Source of the DNA: an uncultured Collinsella sp.
GTDB lineage: Bacteria; Actinomycetota; Coriobacteriia; Coriobacteriales; Coriobacteriaceae
DNA: 11,508 bases
Assembly: GCA_900552425.1 (NCBI GenBank)
Contig: URZR01000040.1
Location: forward strand, 1 to 11,508
Direction of reading: 5' to 3'
The position numbers and the translations under genes are program-made. Under the pieces are notes generated by a model. It was not told the DNA's origin and searched no databases. It saw only the letters and a program-made list of their open reading frames with translations. This document shows, in pieces, positions 5,841 through 11,508 of the stretch (positions are counted from its first letter, which is position 1; every line of letters starts with the position of its first letter).

Positions 5841-6902
5841 ATGGAGAGGATACTCGGCGTTAATCTCTCTGGCTGGTTTATTCCCGAGCCTTGGGTGACC
5901 CCGTCGCTGTACGCGGCGACCGGCGCATCCAACGCAGCCGAGCTGCAGGAGGCCATGGGTACCGCCGCTTACAACGAGCGCATGCGTCGTCATTACGAGA
6001 CGTTTGTGAGCGAGGACGATTTTCGCCGCATGGCGCAGATCGGTCTCAATGCCGTGCGTCTGCCGGTGCCCTGGTATGCCTTTGGCTCACAGGAGTCCGA
6101 TGCCTCCTACATATCGGTTGTCGATTACATCGACCGCGCGATTGAGTGGGCTGTCAAGTACGATATCCGCGTGCTGCTCGATCTGGCAACCGTGCCCGGT
6201 GGCCAGGGCGATTCCAACGATTCGCCCACCACGCCGGAGGCTGTCGCCGAGTGGCATTCGTCCACCAACGGCCGTCATGTCGCACTCGACGTGCTCGAGC
6301 GCTTGGCCGATCGCTATGGCGAGGCCGAGAGCCTGCTGGGCATTGAGCTGCTGGACACGCCGCAGATGAGCGTTCGCAAGAGCCTCTTCACCATGACGGA
6401 TGGCATTCCTGCTCACTACCTGCGCAATTTCTATCGCGATGCCTACGAGCTCGTTCGTTCGTATATGCCCGAGGATAAGATCGTCGTCTTCTCGTCGTCG
6501 GGGCATCCCAGCGAGTGGAAGCATTTTATGCGCGGCGCCAAGTACAAGAACGTCTACATGGACCTTCACCTGTACCATTACCGCGACGAGTATGCGCTCG
6601 ACATCACGAGCCCTCGCGGGCTGACGACGGCGATTTCGCGTAACAAGCGCGAGCTTAAAGAAGCGATTTCGACTGGGTTCCCCGTGCTGGTGGGCGAATG
6701 GTCGGGCGCGGCGATCTTTGCCAACTCGTCGGTTACGCCCGAGGGCCGCAATGCCTACGAGCGCGTGTTTATTGCCAACCAGCTGGCTTCGTTTGCGCCG
6801 GCTGCCGGTTGGTTCTTCCAAACGTGGAAGACCGAGAAGCGCATTGCAGCATGGGACGCCCGCGCGGCGCTCGGTACGCTCGAGCGCGGCATGATTGAAT
6901 AG
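5841..6902 (+). CDS. GH5-family protein, exo-beta-1,3-glucanase-like, altered active site
   Basis: The 353-residue protein resembles fungal and bacterial exo-beta-1,3-glucanases of glycoside hydrolase family 5. It opens with GVNLSGWFIPEPWVTPSLY (6-24), has NAVRLPVPW (R73), the nucleophile segment VGEWSGA with E286, DLHLYHY (241-247) and WFFQTWKTE (324-332). Two expected motifs are changed. The usual NEP acid/base is DTP (172-174), so the general acid/base Glu is Thr173. The DLHG segment reads DLAT (114-117), losing a His. No signal peptide is seen, so it is probably cytoplasmic. It may be a pseudoenzyme or may act with altered chemistry. ATG 5841 is chosen because homology starts at once and a GGGGG site precedes it. 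The stop is six bases before rsmI, so the two may be co-transcribed. Confidence 0.85.
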   Translation: MERILGVNLSGWFIPEPWVTPSLYAATGASNAAELQEAMGTAAYNERMRRHYETFVSEDDFRRMAQIGLNAVRLPVPWYAFGSQESDASYISVVDYIDRAIEWAVKYDIRVLLDLATVPGGQGDSNDSPTTPEAVAEWHSSTNGRHVALDVLERLADRYGEAESLLGIELLDTPQMSVRKSLFTMTDGIPAHYLRNFYRDAYELVRSYMPEDKIVVFSSSGHPSEWKHFMRGAKYKNVYMDLHLYHYRDEYALDITSPRGLTTAISRNKRELKEAISTGFPVLVGEWSGAAIFANSSVTPEGRNAYERVFIANQLASFAPAAGWFFQTWKTEKRIAAWDARAALGTLERGMIE

Positions 6903-6908
6903 GTTGAT

Positions 6909-7787
6909 ATGACGCAAAACAGCGCCCATACGGGCAAACTCTATGTGGTCGGCACGCCCATCGGCAACCTGGGCGACCTGTCCCCGCGCGTTGGTGAGGC
7001 CTTTGCCGCTGCTGATGCCATCTGCTGCGAAGACACGCGTGTGACGTCAAAGCTACTGATGCACCTGGGCATTTCCAAGCCGCTTGTCCGTTGCGACGAG
7101 AATGTGATCGCCAGCCGCGCCGCCGGCCTGGTCGACCGTCTGCTGGCGGGGGAGACCCTCGCTTTTGCCTCGGACGCCGGCATGCCGAGCGTGTCCGATC
7201 CCGGCCAGGCGCTGGTCGAGGCGGCGCGTGAGGCCGATGTGCTCGTCGAAGTTATTCCCGGGCCCTCTGCTTGCGTCACGGCGCTTGTTTCGTCCGGCAT
7301 TCCCTGCGAGCATTTTTTCTTCGAGGGCTTTTTGGGCCGAAAGCACGGCGACCGTGTGCGCCGTTTGCAGCGCCTTGCCGTGGTGCCCGGCGCACTCATC
7401 TTCTACGAGTCTCCACATCGCATCGTGGCGACGCTCGAGGCCGTGGCGGAGGTCTTTCCCCAGCGTGAGGTTGCCGTCTGCCGCGAACTCACCAAGCTGC
7501 ACGAGGAGGTCTTGCGCGGGCCCGCTGACCAGCTTGCCGAGGAGCTGCGTGCTCGCGGCGAGGTAAAGGGCGAGATTGCGCTGGTCATCGCGCCGCCGAG
7601 CGAGGATGAGGAGGCCGGCATCGCGCCGGTTGGCGCTGCGGTAGCGGATCCCGACGAGGCCCTGCGCGAGGATATCCGCACCGCGCTCGAGGAGGGGGAG
7701 CCCGCCTCTGCGGTGGCCAAACGCCTGTCTCAGAAGTATTCGCGCCGCAAGCGCGATGTCTATGCCATGGTGCTCGATATGCAATAG
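6909..7787 (+). CDS. rsmI: 16S rRNA (cytidine-1402-2'-O)-methyltransferase RsmI
   Basis: This 292-residue SAM-dependent enzyme methylates the ribose of C1402 in the 16S rRNA decoding centre, in the cytoplasm. Motifs are clear: YVVGTPIGNLGDLSPR (12-27), AICCEDTRVTSKLL, FASDAGMPSVSDPG (family form SDAGTPxISDPG, here Met for Thr), IPGPSA, FFEGFLGRKHGDR, FYESPHR and the C-terminal RsmI helix segment SAVAKRLSQKYSRRKRDVY. The length matches the family. It begins six bases after the GH5 stop with only a weak ribosome site (AGGTT), which suggests coupling to the upstream gene. No terminator separates it from metG, so read-through is possible. Confidence 0.96.
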   Translation: MTQNSAHTGKLYVVGTPIGNLGDLSPRVGEAFAAADAICCEDTRVTSKLLMHLGISKPLVRCDENVIASRAAGLVDRLLAGETLAFASDAGMPSVSDPGQALVEAAREADVLVEVIPGPSACVTALVSSGIPCEHFFFEGFLGRKHGDRVRRLQRLAVVPGALIFYESPHRIVATLEAVAEVFPQREVAVCRELTKLHEEVLRGPADQLAEELRARGEVKGEIALVIAPPSEDEEAGIAPVGAAVADPDEALREDIRTALEEGEPASAVAKRLSQKYSRRKRDVYAMVLDMQ

Positions 7788-7856
7788 ATGGAGGATATCC
7801 AGCCCTTGCGCTAGAATCATCCCCTGTATGCAACGTTTTTCTGGAGGACAAACCCC

Positions 7857-9458
7857 ATGGATCAAAGCAAGCCTTCGTTCTTTATCACGACGCCCATCTA
7901 CTACGTCAACGCCGATCCGCACTTGGGCACGGCTTATTCCACCATCATCGCCGACGTTCAGGCTCGCTATCGCCGCTCCGCCGGCTATAACGTCAAGTTC
8001 CTGACCGGCATGGACGAGCACGGCGAGAAGGTCGCCGAGGCCGCAGCCAAGCATGGCATGACGCCGCAGGAGTGGACCGATAGCCAGGCCCCGCACTTCA
8101 AGGAGCTTTGGAGCAAGCTCGAGATTTCCAACGACGACTTCATCCGCACCACCGAGCCGCGCCAGCATCATGCCGTGCAGTACCTGTGGGAGCGCATGAA
8201 GGAGTCCGGTTACCTGTATAAGGGCAGCTACGACGGTTGGTATTGCGTGCCTGACGAGACCTACTTCACCGATACGCAGGTCCAGAAGGGCGACGAGGAG
8301 TACGGCAGCGTCGGCCAGCATCTATGCCCCGACTGCCACCGTCCGCTTGAGCGCGTGCAGGAGGAGTCCTACTTCTTTAAGCTTTCCGCCTTCCAGGACA
8401 AGCTTCTCAAGCTCTATGACGAGCACCCCGACTTTGTCGAGCCTGCGTTCCGCATGAACGAGGTACGTAGCTTTGTCGAGGGCGGCCTTAACGACCTTTC
8501 CGTGAGCCGTACGAGCTTTGACTGGGGCATCCAGGTCCCGTTTGACGAGGGTCACGTGACCTACGTGTGGTTCGATGCGCTGCTCAACTATATGACTGCC
8601 GTCGGCTACGGTGTCGACACCGACGAGGCCCGTGCCGAGCTGGCCTATCGCTGGCCCGCGCAGTTCCACATCGTGGGTAAGGACATCATCCGCTTCCACT
8701 GCGTCATTTGGCCCGCGATGCTCATGGCCATCGGCGAGGCCCTGCCCGAGCACGTCTTTGCCCACGGCTTCCTGACCGTGCGCAATGCCGAGACCGGTAA
8801 GGCCGAGAAGATGTCCAAGAGCCGCGGCAACGCCATCGCTCCGCAGGACGTTATCGACATGCTGGGCGTCGAGGGCTACCGCTATTACTTTATGACCGAC
8901 GTGGTCCCCGGCACCGACGGCGCCATCAGCTTCGATCGTATGGAGCAGGTCTACAACGCCGATCTGGCCAACAGCTGGGGCAACCTCATTTCGCGCTCGC
9001 TCAACATGAGCGCAAAGTACTTTGACGGCTGCGCGCCCGCCAAGCCCGCATCGTTCGATGCGTTCGACAACCCGCTGGCAAAGATCGCCGATGGCCTGGT
9101 CGACCGCTACATGGCCAAGATGGACGTGCTCGATTACGGCGGAGCCAAGGATGAGGTCATGGAGCTCATCCACGCCGCCAACCACTACATCGAGGACTCC
9201 GAGCCCTGGGCACTTGCCAAGGACGAGGCCAAGGCTGACGAGCTGGCGTTTGTGATCTACAACCTGCTCGAGGCCATCCGCATTGCCGCTCACCTGCTGA
9301 TGCCGCTCATGCCTCAGACCTCTGCCGAGGCCCTGCGCCGCCTGTCCTGCGAGAACGAGGCCGCGACCGACGACCTCAAGGGCATTTGCGCTTGGGGCCT
9401 GCTTGCTGGTGGTCAGCCCGTCGAGAAGGGCGATCCGCTGTTCCCGCGTCTGGCGTAG
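7857..9458 (+). CDS. metG: Methionyl-tRNA synthetase
   Basis: This 533-residue class I aminoacyl-tRNA synthetase charges tRNA-Met, including the initiator. It has the HIGH-type signature HLGT (22-25) and KMSKS (318-322), the WFDALLNY and HIVGKDIIRFH core segments, and an anticodon-binding helical C-terminus. There is no extra C-terminal tRNA-binding (EMAP/Trbp111) domain, so this is a short form. The zinc-knuckle region has C130 and D133 in WYCVPDE, and C157 and C160 in CPDC, so one expected Cys is Asp. The start has a good site (CTGGAGGA, seven bases or so before the ATG). A -10-like TAGAAT lies at 7812-7817 in the 69-base gap to rsmI. A terminator follows it. Confidence 0.97.
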   Translation: MDQSKPSFFITTPIYYVNADPHLGTAYSTIIADVQARYRRSAGYNVKFLTGMDEHGEKVAEAAAKHGMTPQEWTDSQAPHFKELWSKLEISNDDFIRTTEPRQHHAVQYLWERMKESGYLYKGSYDGWYCVPDETYFTDTQVQKGDEEYGSVGQHLCPDCHRPLERVQEESYFFKLSAFQDKLLKLYDEHPDFVEPAFRMNEVRSFVEGGLNDLSVSRTSFDWGIQVPFDEGHVTYVWFDALLNYMTAVGYGVDTDEARAELAYRWPAQFHIVGKDIIRFHCVIWPAMLMAIGEALPEHVFAHGFLTVRNAETGKAEKMSKSRGNAIAPQDVIDMLGVEGYRYYFMTDVVPGTDGAISFDRMEQVYNADLANSWGNLISRSLNMSAKYFDGCAPAKPASFDAFDNPLAKIADGLVDRYMAKMDVLDYGGAKDEVMELIHAANHYIEDSEPWALAKDEAKADELAFVIYNLLEAIRIAAHLLMPLMPQTSAEALRRLSCENEAATDDLKGICAWGLLAGGQPVEKGDPLFPRLA

Positions 9459-9500
9459 AGACCGCGCGAGCGCCATATCGGCAATTTGCTGTTTAGATGT

Positions 9501-9536
9501 AAGGGCATGGCCGCAACGGTCCATGCCCTTTCGTTT
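9501..9536 (+). terminator. Intrinsic terminator after metG
   Basis: AAGGGCATGG (9501-9510) pairs perfectly over ten bases with CCATGCCCTT (9521-9530) around a ten-base loop, then TCGTTT follows. It separates metG from rsmA. Confidence 0.85.
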
Positions 9537-9568
9537 CAAGACGCCGCCATCATGCTAAGGAGGCAACT

Positions 9569-10429
9569 ATGACAACTTCGCCTTTGGCAAACCCCACGGC
9601 AACAAGGGAGCTGCTGGAGGAGTTTGGCCTTGCGACCAAGCATCGCCTGGGCCAGAACTTTCTAATCGACAATCATGTGATCGAGCGTATCTGCGAGCTT
9701 GCCGAGCTTGCAGGTGACGAGCGCGTACTCGAGGTGGGTCCAGGTTGCGGTACGTTGACACTTGCGTTGCTGCAGGAAGCGGCGTGCGTTACGTCCATTG
9801 AGGCCGATCCCGAGCTTGAGCCGGTGCTCGATGCCCACGCCGCCGACTATGCCAACTTCCGCTTTATCATGGGCGACGCGCTTAAGGTGGGCCCGGAGCA
9901 GATTGAGCAGGCTGCGGGCGGTGAGCCGACGGTATTTGTCGCGAACTTGCCCTATAACGTGGCGGCGACGATCATTTTGCAATTTTTCCAGACGATGCCG
10001 GCGCTCAAGCGCGCCGTCGTCATGGTGCAAAAGGAGGTTGCCGATCGCATTGCCGCAGTGCCGGGCAACAAGACCTATGGCGGCTATACGGCAAAGCTTG
10101 GCCTGTATGCGCAGGTAACGGGTCGCTTTGAGGTGCCGCCGCGTTGCTTTATGCCGGCGCCACACGTGGACTCGGCCGTCGTGCGTATCGACCGTGTTGA
10201 CGGTGTGGTGCCCGAAGGACTCGATCGCGAATTTGTGGCCCGCGTGATTGACGCTGCATTTGCTCAGCGTCGCAAGACCATCCGCAATTCCATGAGCGCC
10301 AACGGCTTTGCCAAGGACGTGCTCGATGCCGCCTTTGAGGCTTGCGGTATCGCACCCACCACGCGCGCCGAGACGCTCGGCGTCGCCGACTTTGTGTGCC
10401 TGGCTCGGGAGCTTTCCCATGACGCTTAA
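9569..10429 (+). CDS. rsmA: 16S rRNA (adenine-1518/1519-N6)-dimethyltransferase
   Basis: This 286-residue enzyme (also called KsgA) dimethylates two adjacent adenines in the 3' hairpin of 16S rRNA, in the cytoplasm, late in small-subunit assembly. Motifs are HRLGQNFLID (25-34), the SAM-binding LEVGPGCGTLT with E55, G57 and G59, the catalytic NLPY (126-129), and the C-terminal FAQRRKTIRNS. The length is normal. The start is supported by a strong AAGGAGG site (9557-9563), five bases before the ATG. Its end overlaps tatD by 11 bases, so the two are co-expressed. Confidence 0.97.
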   Translation: MTTSPLANPTATRELLEEFGLATKHRLGQNFLIDNHVIERICELAELAGDERVLEVGPGCGTLTLALLQEAACVTSIEADPELEPVLDAHAADYANFRFIMGDALKVGPEQIEQAAGGEPTVFVANLPYNVAATIILQFFQTMPALKRAVVMVQKEVADRIAAVPGNKTYGGYTAKLGLYAQVTGRFEVPPRCFMPAPHVDSAVVRIDRVDGVVPEGLDREFVARVIDAAFAQRRKTIRNSMSANGFAKDVLDAAFEACGIAPTTRAETLGVADFVCLARELSHDA

Positions 10430-11336
10430 TGCCGAACGCGTGACGTTTACCAAGAAAAAGAAGACGGTTGCTTGTCCCGTGCCCTTGGCACCGCTTGCCG
10501 ACACACATGCGCATCTGCTTTCGTTCTGGGGCAAGGATGTGCCCGAGACACTCGTGCGTGCCAAGGCGGCAGGCATCGACCTGTTGGTGACGGTCTTCGA
10601 CCCCATCGCCGACAAGCGCAGCGTGACGGACTATAGCGACTGGCTCGTGCGCGAAATTCTGCCGATGCAGGATATCCCGCAGATCAAGTATCTTGCCGGC
10701 GTGCATCCGTATGGCGCGCCGGACTATACCGACGACATTCACGCGCAGGTTGTTGCTGCGCTTGATGACCCTTTGTGCGCCGGTATTGGCGAAATCGGTC
10801 TGGACTACCACATGGACTATGACGACGATATCGCGCCGGCACCCCATAACGTGCAGATTGACTGCATGGCGCGCCAGCTCGAGCTTGCCGTGCGTCGTAA
10901 CGTGCCGGTGGAGCTGCATCTGCGTCACGAGGACATGGACCAGGAGCGTACCTCGCACGTGGACGCCTACAACGTGCTTCGTGAGGTGGGCGTGCCCCAG
11001 GCCGGTTGTGTGCTGCACTGTTTTGGCGAGGACCGCGCCACGATGGAGCGCTTTGTGGAGCTGGGCTGCTATATCGCCTATGGTGGTGCGGCCACCTTTA
11101 AGCGCAACGACGACGTGCGCGAGGCATTTGCGGCAACCCCACTCGATCGAATATTGTTCGAGACGGATTGCCCGTATATGGCTCCGGAGCCCATCCGCGG
11201 TCTTGAATGCGAGCCCGCAATGATCTCCATTACGGCAAACGCGCTGGTTAACGACCGTGTCGATCGCACTGGTGAGGACGCCGAAACAATCGCGCATGCC
11301 GCTTGGGAAAATGCCTGCAAACTTTTTCAAAAATAG
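10419..11336 (+). CDS. tatD: TatD family metal-dependent hydrolase
   Basis: This 305-residue protein belongs to the TatD DNase superfamily, TIM-barrel enzymes with two metals and 3'-5' nuclease activity in studied members. Metal ligands can be seen: DTHAH (D28, H30, H32), GEIGLDYH with E125, ELHLRH with H167, HCFGED with H200, and FETDCPYMAPEP with D250. It is longer than the usual family size of about 260, with about 25 extra N-terminal residues (rich in Lys, TKKKKT) and an acidic stretch HMDYDDDIAPAP after the GEIGLDY motif. ATG 10419 overlaps rsmA by 11 bases. Substrate is unknown; the family role in DNA repair or quality control is inferred from homologues. tRNA-Leu follows downstream with its own promoter. 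Confidence 0.93.
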   Translation: MTLNAERVTFTKKKKTVACPVPLAPLADTHAHLLSFWGKDVPETLVRAKAAGIDLLVTVFDPIADKRSVTDYSDWLVREILPMQDIPQIKYLAGVHPYGAPDYTDDIHAQVVAALDDPLCAGIGEIGLDYHMDYDDDIAPAPHNVQIDCMARQLELAVRRNVPVELHLRHEDMDQERTSHVDAYNVLREVGVPQAGCVLHCFGEDRATMERFVELGCYIAYGGAATFKRNDDVREAFAATPLDRILFETDCPYMAPEPIRGLECEPAMISITANALVNDRVDRTGEDAETIAHAAWENACKLFQK

Positions 11337-11339
11337 TTC

Positions 11340-11368
11340 TTGCGTTCGCGGTGGCGCTCCGTTATTCT
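11340..11368 (+). promoter_or_regulatory. Promoter of tRNA-Leu
   Basis: TTGCGT (11340-11345) and TATTCT (11363-11368) are spaced 17 bases apart, just after the tatD stop. Transcription would begin about 11375, only a few bases before the tRNA. Confidence 0.6.
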
Positions 11369-11379
11369 AATTCCTGCAC

Positions 11380-11466
11380 GCGGGCGTGGCGGAATTGGCA
11401 GACGCGTACGGTTCAGGTCCGTATGGGGGCAACCCCGTGAAGGTTCAAGTCCTTTCACCCGCACCA
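11380..11466 (+). tRNA. tRNA-Leu (CAG)
   Basis: A class II tRNA of 87 bases: D-arm GCGGAATTGGCAGACGC, anticodon stem TACGG/CCGTA with loop TTCAGGT (anticodon CAG), a long variable arm with GGGG/CCCC, T-stem GAAGG/CCTTT around TTCAAGT, A73 and an encoded CCA. The acceptor stem GCGGGCG against CACCCGC has one mismatch, C6 with A67. Confidence 0.95.
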
Positions 11467-11475
11467 TACGAATGT

Positions 11476-11500
11476 AAACCCGGCATATGCCGGGTTTTTT
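11476..11500 (+). terminator. Intrinsic terminator after tRNA-Leu
   Basis: AAACCCGGC (11476-11484) and GCCGGGTTT (11489-11497) form a perfect nine-base stem with loop ATAT, followed by further T residues (to 11500). It ends the tRNA transcript. Confidence 0.9.
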
Positions 11501-11508
11501 GTTTCCAG

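Noticed and set aside
7788..7856. T-box riboswitch before metG
   Set aside because: The gap is only 69 bases, with no terminator hairpin and no room for the specifier stem and antiterminator.
7053..9539. Two long open frames on the - strand (about 422 and 405 codons) opposite rsmI and metG
   Set aside because: They are shadows of GC-rich coding sequence; the + strand products have full family motifs, while the antisense translations show low-complexity His/Leu/Gly-rich sequence and no recognisable domain.
10149..11330. Long - strand open frame (about 393 codons) opposite rsmA and tatD
   Set aside because: Same cause: it is antisense to two well-supported overlapping genes and has no recognisable motif.

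Overview
The window comes from a GC-rich, Gram-positive-type genome. The protein style (Tad/Flp pilus genes whose pilin-like products carry an AQ-x-T-x-E motif, a Coriobacteriia-like tRNA-Phe, strong GC3 bias with long antisense shadow frames) suggests a Coriobacteriia member such as Collinsella. That is an inference from recognition, not a search. Every supported gene lies on the + strand.

Region 1 (2-4739) is the 3' part of a tad (tight adherence) pilus operon: the end of a TadC-like platform protein, an Flp pilin, a one-TM protein of unknown function, a second small Flp/TadE-like pseudopilin, a TadE-like minor pilin, a 717-residue TadG-like protein, a third TadE-like protein and a DUF192 protein. 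Genes overlap by a few to tens of bases, which suggests translational coupling. Four of the products share a prepilin-type motif A|Q-x-T-x-E before a hydrophobic helix. The start of the middle tadE-like gene is anomalous: the expected coupled ATG is out of frame by one CG unit of a (CG)4 tract.

Region 2 (4740-5348) is a small two-gene toxin-antitoxin-like module (BrnT-like toxin, then a ribbon-helix-helix antitoxin). A perfect 6-3-6 palindrome in its promoter region could be the autoregulatory operator.

Region 3 (5349-5840) holds a promoter, a 5'-leader hairpin, tRNA-Phe(GAA), a clear intrinsic terminator and a long imperfect inverted repeat of unknown meaning.

Region 4 (5841-11336) is mostly housekeeping: a GH5 protein resembling exo-beta-1,3-glucanases but with two active-site motifs changed, then rsmI, metG, a terminator, rsmA/ksgA and tatD. 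rsmI and rsmA both modify 16S rRNA, and metG-tatD-rsmA is a common bacterial neighbourhood. The window closes with a promoter, tRNA-Leu(CAG) and a terminator. Both tRNAs show one mismatched pair in the acceptor stem.

The best leads are the active-site-altered GH5 protein, the frame anomaly at the tadE-like gene, the unusual TadG-like protein and the toxin-antitoxin operator. Nothing in the window is clearly a wholly new defence or mobile system.
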